In this document: positions 55,795 to 64,000 of the stretch, in pieces
Layout: each line of letters opens with the position of its first letter
How positions within the stretch are numbered: position 1 is the first letter of the stretch
NCBI RefSeq assembly: GCF_000176175.1
Contig: NZ_ACZP01000010.1
Coordinates: forward strand, 18,946 to 82,945
Length of the DNA: 64,000 nt
Direction of reading: 5' to 3'
Source of the DNA: Vibrio furnissii CIP 102972
Lineage (GTDB): Bacteria; Pseudomonadota; Gammaproteobacteria; Enterobacterales; Vibrionaceae
The notes under the pieces: generated by a model
Databases searched by the model: none
What the model was told of the DNA's origin: nothing
What the model saw: only the letters and a program-made list of their open reading frames with translations
Made by a program: the position numbers and the translations under genes

Positions 55795-56807
55795 CGCAAC
55801 ACCTCCCGGCGATTCAAATAAACCAGCACCATGATCAGCACCGTGCCAATCAGGGCGGTTAAAATTCCCAGCGGCACTTCACCATCGGTGATGGTACGCG
55901 CCAGATCATCCACCACCATCATCAGGGACGCGCCAATCGACATCGACGCGGGCAACAACCGCCGATGATCGGGGCCGACGAGCATTCTGCCCACATGAGG
56001 CACCACCAACCCAATCCAACCAATGTTGCCACTCACCGCCACTTGGCTGGCGATGATCACCGCACACAGCATCAACACCAGCCAACGCGTGCGGTGCGCA
56101 CGCACATCCAGCACACGGGCATCATCTTCCCCCATCGACAGCACATTGATGCGCCATCGCATGCCCAGCAACATGACACTGGCCAGACTCAGCGGCAGCG
56201 CCATGGTGAGCAAACTTTGCCAATTGGCGGTCGCTACACTCCCTAACAACCAAAACACAATGTTGGGCAGCACTTCTTCTGTGTCGGCAAGAAACTGCAC
56301 CAAACTGACCAACGCACTGAACAAGCCACTTAAAATGACCCCAGCGAGAATCAACACCAATCGGTTGTGTTGGCCAAATAATTTCGCGATCACAAACACC
56401 AACATCAGCGCCAACACGCCAAAACTAAACGTGGAACACAGCAATCCCACTTGCCCAAATCCAAGCAAAATCGCCAGCGTACCGCCAAACGCAGCGCCCG
56501 AAGACACCCCGATAATGTGCGGGCTCACCAAGGGGTTTCGAAACACCCCTTGCAAGGTGGCGCCGCACAGCGACAACCCAGCCCCCGCACCTAACGCCAT
56601 CAGCACTCTGGGCAGGCGAACGTTCCAAATAATCTGCGCTTCAATGGCAGAAGGCGCTGGCGCCACATGCATGATGGGGTGGAGTAACGTGGTGACCACC
56701 GACACAAAGCCCATGGCGTAAGTGCCCACACCCAATGACAACAGTGCAATGAGAAACGTGCCCAAGATCAGGGCACTTTGCGACAATCGCGTGTATCGCT
56801 GCACCAT
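55791..56807 (-). CDS. FecCD-family ABC transporter permease
   Basis: A 338-residue integral membrane protein with about nine to ten helices. It shows the FecCD hallmarks IWNVRLPRVLMALGAGAGLSL, GVFRNPLVSPHIIGVSSGA and WIGLVVPHVGRMLVGPDHR. It forms the channel with its ATPase partner. Its start overlaps the end of the substrate-binding protein gene by one base. Confidence 0.92.
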   Translation of the reverse strand: MVQRYTRLSQSALILGTFLIALLSLGVGTYAMGFVSVVTTLLHPIMHVAPAPSAIEAQIIWNVRLPRVLMALGAGAGLSLCGATLQGVFRNPLVSPHIIGVSSGAAFGGTLAILLGFGQVGLLCSTFSFGVLALMLVFVIAKLFGQHNRLVLILAGVILSGLFSALVSLVQFLADTEEVLPNIVFWLLGSVATANWQSLLTMALPLSLASVMLLGMRWRINVLSMGEDDARVLDVRAHRTRWLVLMLCAVIIASQVAVSGNIGWIGLVVPHVGRMLVGPDHRRLLPASMSIGASLMMVVDDLARTITDGEVPLGILTALIGTVLIMVLVYLNRREVLR

Positions 56808-57889
56808 TATTGCGTCACAGTGCGTGGCGCAAGATCGAACGCAGCGTGATCGAAAGGAACGTGGTAGAAACGCAGGTAATAATCGTTCGCCATTGTTGAC
56901 ATGTCGATGTCTTTAAATTGGGCTGGATAGAGTTTTTTAGCCATCCACATCTCGCCCAATGCCATCGCTTCTGGCGTTGGGTAGCCCCAAGCTTTGGCGT
57001 ATTCAGGCATCAGATAAACGCGATGTTGTTTCACAGCCTCGATCAATTGCCAGCGGGGATCATGATTGATTTCGTCGATCACATCGGGGTAACGGCTTTG
57101 GACAAAAATAACGTCCGGATTCCACATCATCACATGCTCAATAGACACTTGTTGATAGCCTTGGATGGTGCTGGCTGCGACGTTTTTTGCCCCCGCATGT
57201 TGCATCATCAACCCAGTGTATTTGCCCGACCCATATGTCGTGAGATTCGGGTTGGCCATGTAAACACGAATGCGCTGCTCGTCAGGAATGGCATTCAAAC
57301 GTTGAGCCACTTGGGCGCGATTGCGGAAGGTTGCTTGAATTAAATCTTCCGCTTGCTGATCGTGATTGACAATGTGACCGATTAAACGAATCCCTTCTTT
57401 CAAGCCTTCGTTATAGGTTTGCTCTTCGTTCACCATGGACGCATTCATTTTATTGGCCTGACTTTGGATGTCCTTGCGCAATGAAATGGCCACCACCGGA
57501 ATGCCAGCATCTGTCATCTGCTGAATCATGGCTTGCGGCGCATAGTTCGCCACAAACACCACCTGAGGTTGAAGGTTCAAGAGGCTTTCGAGGTTCACTT
57601 GCGTCAAATCACCCGGCATGGGCAATGACGGCAAAGCGGGATACAAACGCACCACGTCGGCCCCTAAATTTTGTTTCCAACTGGACAGCACGCCGACGAT
57701 TTGGTCTTTCGCCCCCAGCTGCATCAGTAAATCTAACGTTTGATGTTGCAAAACCACTACGCGGTCAACGTGGTCAGGGATTGTCACAGTGCGACCCAGT
57801 TGATCGACAATGGTACGGCTCGCCAATGCTGAGGCACTCGCGGTGAAAAGAAACACAGCAGAGAAAAAAGAAACAAGACGCTTATTCAT
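56807..57889 (-). CDS. periplasmic substrate-binding protein (FecB/TroA-like)
   Basis: The start at 57889 gives 360 residues with a signal peptide ending near ALASR; a frame from 57964 adds a meaningless extension. The domain begins TIVDQLGRTVTIPDHVDRVV. Segments such as LQPQVVFVANYAP and NPDVIFVQSRYP are typical of metal-chelate binding proteins. The ligand could be a ferric siderophore, heme, vitamin B12 or an oxyanion; I cannot decide. First gene of the operon, with an AT-rich promoter region near 57965-58010 without a convincing Fur box. Confidence 0.88.
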   Translation of the reverse strand: MNKRLVSFFSAVFLFTASASALASRTIVDQLGRTVTIPDHVDRVVVLQHQTLDLLMQLGAKDQIVGVLSSWKQNLGADVVRLYPALPSLPMPGDLTQVNLESLLNLQPQVVFVANYAPQAMIQQMTDAGIPVVAISLRKDIQSQANKMNASMVNEEQTYNEGLKEGIRLIGHIVNHDQQAEDLIQATFRNRAQVAQRLNAIPDEQRIRVYMANPNLTTYGSGKYTGLMMQHAGAKNVAASTIQGYQQVSIEHVMMWNPDVIFVQSRYPDVIDEINHDPRWQLIEAVKQHRVYLMPEYAKAWGYPTPEAMALGEMWMAKKLYPAQFKDIDMSTMANDYYLRFYHVPFDHAAFDLAPRTVTQ

Positions 57890-58084
57890 AGAGAGAGTTC
57901 GGGTTGGATGGACGGAAGGCGTCAAAATACGCCGATGTCCATCAGACTCAAGGCGCGAAATCAAAAAAAGTTTAGATAAATAAAAAATAATTTAATCAAA
58001 TCTCTGATGCATCATGCGATCTCGCTGCGTGGCCGTGATACGCCACCTCAGCGCCATCCCGCGCCTTTAGCTCAGCGGCCGATT

Positions 58085-58262
58085 CCGCCCCCCGCATCCG
58101 ACCTAACATCGATTGTGCTGGAATCGATTTTGCTGGAATTGTCAGGCAATCCCGACATCATCATGGAAGCCAACACAGGTCTTTGGTATAACTTAAGCCA
58201 ACCTGAAAAAATCCGGTGAAGCCGCAATGGCAAAGTTTGCCAAACGACATTCACACGAAAAA
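58085..58262 (+). pseudogene. probable 3' remnant of the ancestral mutY
   Basis: The frame through 58148 reads [20 protein letters not shown], then KIR and a TGA at 58217-58219. This closely resembles the C-terminus of E. coli-type MutY (MDEGNALWYNLAQP, then VGLAAPVERLL). Dropping one base near 58213 gives [14 protein letters not shown] in the next frame, continuing the similarity. The position directly before yggX is where mutY ends in E. coli and V. cholerae. No glycosylase-domain sequence is found upstream. Similarity is judged from memory. Confidence 0.6.
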
Positions 58263-58280
58263 ATTAAAGAGGAAGTCATT

Positions 58281-58553
58281 ATGAGCCGCACTGTATTTTG
58301 TGCTCGACTACAAAAAGAAGCGGATGGTCTGGATTTTCAATTCTATCCAGGCGAACTCGGCAAACGTATTTTCGACAGCATTTCGAAAGAAGCCTGGGCG
58401 CAATGGCAAACCAAACAAACCATGTTGATCAACGAGAAGAAGCTCAACATGATGGATCCAGAGCACCGCAAACTGCTTGAGCAAGAGATGGTGAACTTCT
58501 TGTTTGAAGGGAAAGACGTTCACATTGAAGGCTACACGCCACCGAGCCAGTAA
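58281..58553 (+). CDS. yggX: Fe(2+)-trafficking protein YggX
   Basis: A 90-residue protein linked to iron trafficking and oxidative protection of iron-sulfur clusters. It reads [19 protein letters not shown] with the conserved Cys7 and [26 protein letters not shown] precedes the start at 58281; the in-frame ATG at 58227 belongs to the mutY remnant. Next to mltC, as usual. Confidence 0.96.
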   Translation: MSRTVFCARLQKEADGLDFQFYPGELGKRIFDSISKEAWAQWQTKQTMLINEKKLNMMDPEHRKLLEQEMVNFLFEGKDVHIEGYTPPSQ

Positions 58554-58580
58554 TAACCTTAAGGTTAGCAAGGTTATTTC

Positions 58581-58620
58581 TAGAGACATCATCACCTTCT
58601 GGTATGATGTCTCTTTTTTT
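58581..58620 (+). terminator. yggX terminator
   Basis: AGAGACATCAT and ATGATGTCTCT form the stem, followed by TTTTTT. Confidence 0.9.
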
Positions 58621-58655
58621 GTCTGACCCCTTCATCCACAACCGCCGGGGAGCGC

Positions 58656-59783
58656 ATGAGAAAGTTAGTTTATTGCATTGCCGCCATGCTGTTGGTGGGC
58701 TGCAGTCGTGAATTCATTGAAAGCATTTACGACGTCAACTACGAGCCAACCAACCGTTTTGCAAAAAATTTGGCTCAGTTGCCCGGCCAGTTTCAAAAAG
58801 ATACTGCGGCCCTGGATGCGCTGATCAACAGTTTTTCGGGCAATATCGAAAAGCGTTGGGGCAGCCGCGAAGTCAAGATTGCCGGCAAACGCAATTACGT
58901 AAAATACATCGACAACTACCTCAGCCGAACCGAAGTGAATTTCGACGATGGCAAGATCATCATCGAAACCGTGTCGCCGACCGATCCCAAAGGTCATTTG
59001 AAAGATGCGATCATCACAACGCTCTTGACTCCTGATGATCCGGCGCACGTCGATCTATTTTCATCCAAAAACATTGAGCTCAAAGGCCAACCGTTCCTTT
59101 ATCGCCAAGTGGTAGACCAAGAAAATCAGCCCATTCAATGGAGTTGGCGTGCCAACCGCTTTGCCGATTACCTGATTGCCAATCAACTCAAAGTGAAACA
59201 GGTCGATTTCAAAAAAGCCTACTATGTCGAAATCCCGATGGTCGCCGATCAGATTCAAATTCGCAGCTACCAATACGCCGATATCGTGCAGCGCGCATCG
59301 CGCAAATACGACATTCCCGAAGATCTGATCTACGCCATCATCAAAACGGAAAGTAGTTTTAACCCTTATGCGGTAAGCTGGGCCAACGCGTATGGTCTGA
59401 TGCAAGTGGTTCCCAAAACGGCCGGACGCGACGTCTTCAAACTGGTAAAAAACCGTGCTGGCGAGCCGACGCCGGAATATCTATTTAATCCAGAAAACAA
59501 CATCGACACTGGCACGGCGTATTTCTATATTCTGAAAAATCGCTATTTACGTGATGTTCGCAACCCGACATCGCTCGAATACAGCATGATTTCAGCTTAT
59601 AACGGCGGCACCGGAGGCGTACTCAATACCTTTAGCCGTGATCGTCAACGCGCGATGCGCGACTTAAATGCCCTGCAACCGAACCAAGTGTATTGGGCGC
59701 TCACCAAAAAACATCCCAATGCGGAATCACGCCGTTATTTGGAAAAAGTGACTCAATTTAAGAAAGAATTTAACGCAGGTTGA
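58656..59783 (+). CDS. mltC: membrane-bound lytic murein transglycosylase C
   Basis: An outer-membrane lipoprotein that cleaves peptidoglycan. The lipobox LLVGC places the lipidated Cys at residue 16. A DUF3393-type N-terminal domain is followed by the SLT catalytic domain: AIIKTESSFNPYAVSWANAY carries the catalytic Glu, then GLMQVVP and AYNGG. 375 residues is near the usual length. It lies downstream of yggX as in E. coli. Confidence 0.95.
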   Translation: MRKLVYCIAAMLLVGCSREFIESIYDVNYEPTNRFAKNLAQLPGQFQKDTAALDALINSFSGNIEKRWGSREVKIAGKRNYVKYIDNYLSRTEVNFDDGKIIIETVSPTDPKGHLKDAIITTLLTPDDPAHVDLFSSKNIELKGQPFLYRQVVDQENQPIQWSWRANRFADYLIANQLKVKQVDFKKAYYVEIPMVADQIQIRSYQYADIVQRASRKYDIPEDLIYAIIKTESSFNPYAVSWANAYGLMQVVPKTAGRDVFKLVKNRAGEPTPEYLFNPENNIDTGTAYFYILKNRYLRDVRNPTSLEYSMISAYNGGTGGVLNTFSRDRQRAMRDLNALQPNQVYWALTKKHPNAESRRYLEKVTQFKKEFNAG

Positions 59784-59820
59784 GAAAAAACCATCAACTT
59801 GCTTAAAATAGCGGCAAACA

Positions 59821-59854
59821 AACCAGTTTTTTAATTTTTTTAGAAAAACTGGTT
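59821..59854. repeat. inverted repeat next to the tRNA promoter
   Basis: AACCAGTTTTT and AAAAACTGGTT flank a T-rich loop. It overlaps the -35 region of the first tRNA unit at its right end. It could be the mltC terminator or a binding site. Confidence 0.5.
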
Positions 59855-59881
59855 GACGGCAGAAGGGAAAATCCGTTTAAT
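59853..59881 (+). promoter_or_regulatory. promoter of the first tRNA unit
   Basis: TTGACG (59853-59858), a 17-base spacer and TTTAAT (59876-59881) are followed by the GC-rich discriminator AGCGCTCCG, typical of stringently controlled stable-RNA promoters. Confidence 0.75.
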
Positions 59882-59892
59882 AGCGCTCCGTT

Positions 59893-59968
59893 GCCCGGAT
59901 AGCTCAGTCGGTAGAGCAGAGGATTGAAAATCCTCGTGTCGGTGGTTCGATTCCGCCTCCGGGCACCA
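59893..59968 (+). tRNA. tRNA-Phe (GAA), variant acceptor stem
   Basis: 76 bases, encoded CCA, anticodon GAA. The acceptor stem is GCCCGGA/TCCGGGC, whereas the other two Phe genes here have GCCTCGA/TCGAGGC; pairing is kept by matching changes. Confidence 0.96.
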
Positions 59969-60024
59969 CAATTTGATGATTGTTGGTGCATAGCACGAAC
60001 AGTTTTTAGCAAAGAATACAGTGT

Positions 60025-60100
<76 letters not shown>

Positions 60101-60107
60101 TTCTTTT

Positions 60108-60183
60108 GCCTCGATAGCTCAGTCGGTAGAGCAGAGGATTGAAAATCCTCGTGTCGGTGGTTCGATTCCGCCTCGAGGCACCA
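60108..60183 (+). tRNA. tRNA-Phe (GAA)
   Basis: 76 bases, CCA encoded; begins only seven bases after the preceding tRNA-Thr. Same as the copy at 60894. Confidence 0.96.
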
Positions 60184-60222
60184 TTATTTGGTGCATCACT
60201 TCACGCAAGTGACACAAATAAT

Positions 60223-60298
60223 TCCCCCTTAGTTCAGTCGGTAGAACGGCGGACTGTTAATCCGTATGTCGCAAGTTCAAGTCTTGCAGGGGGAGCCA
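60223..60298 (+). tRNA. tRNA-Asn (GTT)
   Basis: 76 bases, anticodon GTT, CCA encoded; acceptor TCCCCCT pairs with AGGGGGA. Last gene of the first unit. Confidence 0.96.
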
Positions 60299-60305
60299 CT
60301 TTCAG

Positions 60306-60337
60306 AAAGCTCAGTCGAAAGACTGGGCTTTTCTTTT
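60306..60337 (+). terminator. terminator of the first tRNA unit
   Basis: AAAGCTCAGTC-GAAA-GACTGGGCTTT followed by TCTTTT. The same hairpin form recurs after the second unit. Confidence 0.88.
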
Positions 60338-60854
60338 CTCTGCCCCAAGCCATTCCCCTCACCTTCCCACGCTAGCCCAGCGCATCAACACCCACATTTT
60401 ATTTCAACTCACATCACTGAAAACCGCGCCATAAAAAACCCGAGTCATTCACATCCGTTTCGCTCGCCACGACCATCCAGTCGTCACTTGATCGCGATTC
60501 ACGCCTTCAAACCAACGAGTGACACACAACAAGATGCGAACATGCCTCTCAAACCAGCATCAAACGCATGGATTGCGACGTAACACCCACCACGAGAAAG
60601 CAGCATCATATTCGCCCGCGACCACACCACGATGCGCACGCCACGCTCACCTTCACATTTGTCCATCATTTTCCTTGGCATCAAGCACGCTTTTTTACCT
60701 GCTTTCAGCCACGGAATCCCGCTTCATCATCCGGTCAAACCTACTGCGCTGCGTTTTTGAGGCCTGTTTACACGATATTTTCTAACAAAAATGGATAAAA
60801 ACAGGCCACTAAGTATAGAAAAGCAACAAACGATCTTTTTTTTGCATTTTGCTG
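60338..60854. other. 517-base spacer between the two tRNA units
   Basis: Several frames cross it but none has a ribosome binding site or recognisable product. It ends with an inverted repeat (GGCCTGTTT around 60762, AAACAGGCC around 60804) in front of the second promoter. I see no gene. Confidence 0.5.
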
Positions 60855-60883
60855 TTGACGACCAAAGCGAAAACTCGTTTAAT
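60855..60883 (+). promoter_or_regulatory. promoter of the second tRNA unit
   Basis: TTGACG (60855-60860), 17 bases, TTTAAT (60878-60883), then ACACCCCG. Nearly the same as the promoter of the first unit, suggesting duplication. Confidence 0.75.
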
Positions 60884-60893
60884 ACACCCCGTT

Positions 60894-60969
60894 GCCTCGA
60901 TAGCTCAGTCGGTAGAGCAGAGGATTGAAAATCCTCGTGTCGGTGGTTCGATTCCGCCTCGAGGCACCA
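60894..60969 (+). tRNA. tRNA-Phe (GAA)
   Basis: 76 bases, CCA encoded, anticodon GAA; identical to the gene at 60108. Confidence 0.96.
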
Positions 60970-61017
60970 TATTTTAGATGTTGGTGTAACGCACGAGCAT
61001 GCAACAAGATTAAGTGT

Positions 61018-61093
<76 letters not shown>

Positions 61094-61110
61094 TTTATCT
61101 AACAATTTAT

Positions 61111-61186
61111 TCCCCCTTAGTTCAGTCGGTAGAACGGCGGACTGTTAATCCGTATGTCGCAAGTTCAAGTCTTGCAGGGGGAGCCA
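61111..61186 (+). tRNA. tRNA-Asn (GTT)
   Basis: 76 bases, CCA encoded, anticodon GTT; same as the copies at 60223 and 61312. Confidence 0.96.
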
Positions 61187-61222
61187 CTTTATCAGTAAGC
61201 TGATGTGTCAGCTTGTTGAAAG

Positions 61223-61298
<76 letters not shown>

Positions 61299-61311
61299 TT
61301 ACAAAATCTAT

Positions 61312-61387
61312 TCCCCCTTAGTTCAGTCGGTAGAACGGCGGACTGTTAATCCGTATGTCGCAAGTTCAAGTCTTGCAGGGGGAGCCA
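61312..61387 (+). tRNA. tRNA-Asn (GTT)
   Basis: 76 bases, CCA encoded, anticodon GTT; last gene of the second unit. Confidence 0.96.
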
Positions 61388-61394
61388 CTTTGAG

Positions 61395-61427
61395 AAAGCC
61401 CAGTCTAACGACTGGGCTTTTCTTTTA
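61395..61427 (+). terminator. terminator of the second tRNA unit
   Basis: AAAGCCCAGTC-TAAC-GACTGGGCTTT followed by TCTTTT. Confidence 0.9.
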
Positions 61428-61605
61428 TTTGCCTTTCCCGACCGGTTCGATGTTCATCCCTTCATTTCAGTTCAGCTCAGAGATACACGACACCGCAGGG
61501 CCATCGCATGCATGCGCTCATCCGCCTCATCACATCAAGTGCTGAAATAGATGATTGGGTGATTGGGTGAGAATAGCGAAACAACCGCTCGTGGATTCAA
61601 CGCCA

Positions 61606-61632
61606 TAAAAAAGGCGAGCCTCAGCTCGCCTT
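61606..61632 (-). terminator. djlA terminator
   Basis: On the reverse strand AAGGCGAGC-TGAG-GCTCGCCTT followed by TTTTAT, 16 bases after the stop. Confidence 0.9.
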
Positions 61633-61648
61633 CTCTCCGTATCATGCC

Positions 61649-62509
61649 TTACTTGATGCCCTTTTCCTTTTTGATCAAGTCGTAAGCATGTTGAATCTCT
61701 TGTGACTTCTCTTTGGCAACGTTCATCATTTCTGGCGGCAGACCTTTGGCCATCAATTTATCGGGATGGTGTTCATTCATCAGTTTACGATAAGCACGTT
61801 TAATCTCTTTGGCATCGGCACTGCCACTCACGCCCAGCACAGAATACGCATCCGCCAAGCGATCTTTGCTCGCCGCTTGTTGCCACTGGCCGCCGCCCGA
61901 ATACTGCTGCTGCCCCTGCGAACCGCCAAAGCCGCCACCTTGTTGAAAGCGAAACGCCGCTTCGTGCATGCGCAAACGGCGTTCTAATTGATCGGCTGAA
62001 AAACCTAAACCGCTCGCAACCTTATGCAGGACATTGCGCTCGGCTGGGTGAATGTCGCCATCAGCCAATGCGGCGGAAATTTGCAGCTCCAAAAAGAACT
62101 GCAACAAATCAAAACGACCCCCACTCGAAATTCGCACTTTATTGAGCACTTGTTCAAGGGGGAAATCTGCATCTTTACCCTCACGAAACGCATCTTGCGC
62201 CGCGCGGCGCTGTTCGCCATGCAGGTTCATGCGGTCCATCATGATGCTGGCGAGACGAATCTCTTCTTGCGTTACCTGCCCTTTTGCCTTCGCCACATGG
62301 CCCATGACCGCAAAGGCTGATTTAAAGAACTCTTCTTGGCGTTCAGCCTGACTGGGGCCATTGCCAAATCCACTGGTGCTGAACCCAGCTTGGTTAAAAC
62401 GACGGGCTTTATCAAATTGATGCCCGAGAAATAGGCCAAAGATTGCGCCAAGCGGGCCACCAAATAGGAAGCCAAAGAAAGCGCCGAGAATTTTGCCAAA
62501 AATATGCAT
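61649..62509 (-). CDS. djlA: co-chaperone DjlA
   Basis: A membrane-anchored J-domain protein that stimulates DnaK. 286 residues: a Gly-rich transmembrane segment at 1-30, a TerB-like domain (about 55-180), a Gln/Gly-rich linker and a C-terminal J domain with the HPD motif in NEHHPDKLMAKG. Divergent from lptD, the usual order. Regulation of envelope stress in E. coli is known for this family. Confidence 0.95.
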   Translation of the reverse strand: MHIFGKILGAFFGFLFGGPLGAIFGLFLGHQFDKARRFNQAGFSTSGFGNGPSQAERQEEFFKSAFAVMGHVAKAKGQVTQEEIRLASIMMDRMNLHGEQRRAAQDAFREGKDADFPLEQVLNKVRISSGGRFDLLQFFLELQISAALADGDIHPAERNVLHKVASGLGFSADQLERRLRMHEAAFRFQQGGGFGGSQGQQQYSGGGQWQQAASKDRLADAYSVLGVSGSADAKEIKRAYRKLMNEHHPDKLMAKGLPPEMMNVAKEKSQEIQHAYDLIKKEKGIK

Positions 62510-62655
62510 TATGTGCTCTCAATCTATGAATTTTTTAGGTGTGTCGTGGTCTGATAGTGCCGGGAGCGTGAAATTCCTTTATGATAGGAAGCGTTTTTAT
62601 GAATCAATTCTCCCAATATCGGACTCAAACAATTTCAACAGGATAGTACAATTCG

Positions 62656-64000
62656 ATGTCACGTTTTTCCCGCACGTTTTTAGCCGCTTCGATTAGCGCC
62701 GCGCTCTTTGCGCCTCAGACTCAAGCAGACGCTACGGTGGATGACAGTGTGCAGGAACTGCCCACTATCGATCAATGTTTAGTTGACCAGCCCGAGGCTG
62801 ACAATCCGAATGAACAGCCTATCAATGTCGAAGCGGATAAGCTAGAAGCAATTAATGGCGAACGCGCGACCTATTCCGGCAATGTGGTGGTGATTCAGGG
62901 TAAAAAACAGATTCGTGCTGACAACGTCACACTGCACCAAAAAGACAACGTGGTGGTGGCCGAAGGCAACGTCAACTTTAGCGATGGTCAGGTCAAAGCC
63001 ACCTCAGATAAAGCCACCAATAATCTCACCACGGATCAAATGACGCTGGAGAACACCAAATATAAATTTCTGTGTGAACAGGGCCGAGGTGAAGCCGCGT
63101 ATATATCCAAAACCGGGAAAGCGGTGTATGGAATCGAAGATGGTTCGATCACCTCGTGTCCGGAAGGCGACAGTGCTTGGCGATTGAGAGCGTCCGGTAT
63201 TTCCGTTGATCAAAACGAAGAAAGAGCGACCTTTTATAACCCGCGCTTAGAAGTGCTGGATGTCCCCGTCTTCTACTTCCCATACTTAACGGTGCCAATT
63301 GGCGACATGCGTAAAATCGGATTCCTTTAACGAACAGTGTCTTACGGTTCGAGGGATGGTTTTGAACTGGAAGTGCCGTTTTAATGGAACTAAGCGCCCA
63401 ATTAGGATTTAGAAAAGTCAGTGCGTTACATGGAAAAACGCGGCATGAAACTAAACACAGTGTTCCGTTATCTGACGGATTTGGGGGAAGGGAGCCTGAA
63501 ATCCGAGTACCTTCCCGATGATTCGCTCAACCCAGACGAAGGTAAACGCTGGGCATTCCAATACCAACACAGCGGTATTTACAACGAAGCGTGGAAACTG
63601 GAAGCCGATTATTCACGCGTCAGTGACGTCGATTATTTCTCCGACCTCAGCTCAGGCATTGGTAACCGTGAAGATGGTCAGCTGATTCAACAAGGTAAAA
63701 TTACCTACCGCACGCATTCTTGGGATGCTGCGTTGATGGCACGTGATTTTCAAGTATTGACCACTACAGATAACTCACCTTATCGCCTCATGCCACAGTT
63801 ATCCTTTAACTATTACGCGCCTGAAGTGATGCGTTACCTCAATCTGGACATGAAGAGCCATGTGGCTCGTTTTGAGACCGATGCGAAGGGCAAGCCATCG
63901 GCCACACGCGTACACGTAGAGCCAGGGGTTACCATTCCATTGGGAACCACTTGGGGGACGTGGACCACGGAAGCGCGCGTACTTGGCACTTACTATCAAC
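62656..64000 (+). pseudogene. lptD: lptD with four clustered in-frame stops (3' end outside window)
   Basis: LptD is the outer-membrane barrel that inserts LPS. The frame from 62656 starts [20 protein letters not shown] (signal peptide), then an OstA/LptA-like domain ([20 protein letters not shown]), and runs in one unbroken register to the window edge. Stop codons occur at 63328-63330, 63382-63384, 63388-63390 and 63400-63402. With them replaced by X the protein reads KIGFLX, SYGSRDGFELEVPFXWNX and APNXDLEKSVRYMEKRG, matching the LptD pattern where Tyr, Phe or Ile are expected. No frameshift is needed. Because LptD is essential, a local sequence error is the first suspect; a real broken copy beside another lptD elsewhere is the alternative. 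Confidence 0.85.

Noticed and set aside
60266..60798. Frames in the spacer between the tRNA units
   Set aside because: They start inside the tRNA-Asn or lack ribosome sites; no product recognised.
63328..63402. Frameshift in lptD
   Set aside because: The reading register is the same before and after the stops; only substitutions are needed.

Overview
The window is a stretch of a Vibrio large chromosome. The order mutY-yggX-mltC, trmB, glsA, hemW-rdgB-yggTU-proC-yggS, pilT-pilU, ruvX-yqgE-gshB-rsmE-endA-sprT, metK, tkt, irgB/irgA, epd-pgk-fbaA, mscS, argO/argP, pykF, glmS and olsF matches, from memory, V. cholerae chromosome 1 from about VC0449 to VC0489. An IrgA-type receptor, type IV pilus motors and a DAPG-hydrolase-like gene fit the V. 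fluvialis/V. furnissii branch, but that species guess is inference.

Positions 1-10393 are an AT-richer accessory island. From left to right it holds: an unrecognised truncated gene coupled to a WYL-domain regulator; a perfect 15-bp palindrome in front of that regulator; a three-gene ABC-three-component (ABC-3C) conflict operon (nuclease-like protein, middle component, DUF3732-type ABC ATPase); a truncated tyrosine integrase; a stand-alone OLD-family ATPase/TOPRIM nuclease; and a second integrase remnant with an in-frame stop, which abuts the pagL stop codon. The conserved flank (olsF, VC0489-like) is the one that borders the VSP-II island in V. cholerae, so this looks like a shared insertion hotspot carrying different defence-type cargo.

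Positions 10394-20279 are envelope and nutrient genes: a PagL-like lipid A deacylase, an MgtE magnesium channel with a CBS partner, the ornithine-lipid synthase OlsF, a small XapX membrane protein, a DAPG-hydrolase-like enzyme with a divergent LysR regulator, and glmS behind a DeoR-family regulator. Positions 20711-39106 are mostly central metabolism (pykF, fbaA, pgk, epd, tkt, metK). They also hold a diguanylate cyclase, argP/argO, mscS, and the Fur-controlled irgA/irgB pair. metK has a clear MetJ operator and an unusual leader hairpin.

Positions 39379-59783 are dense housekeeping genes. The mutY gene here does not look like the usual enterobacterial/Vibrio type. A scrap resembling the 3' end of a normal mutY lies 3 kb away, just before yggX, beyond a FecBCD-type ABC transporter. 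This suggests replacement of mutY by a foreign version. Positions 59893-61387 hold nine tRNA genes (Phe, Thr, Phe, Asn; then Phe, Thr, Asn, Thr, Asn) in two similar transcription units. The window ends with djlA and the first 1.3 kb of lptD, whose single continuous reading frame is broken by four clustered stop codons.
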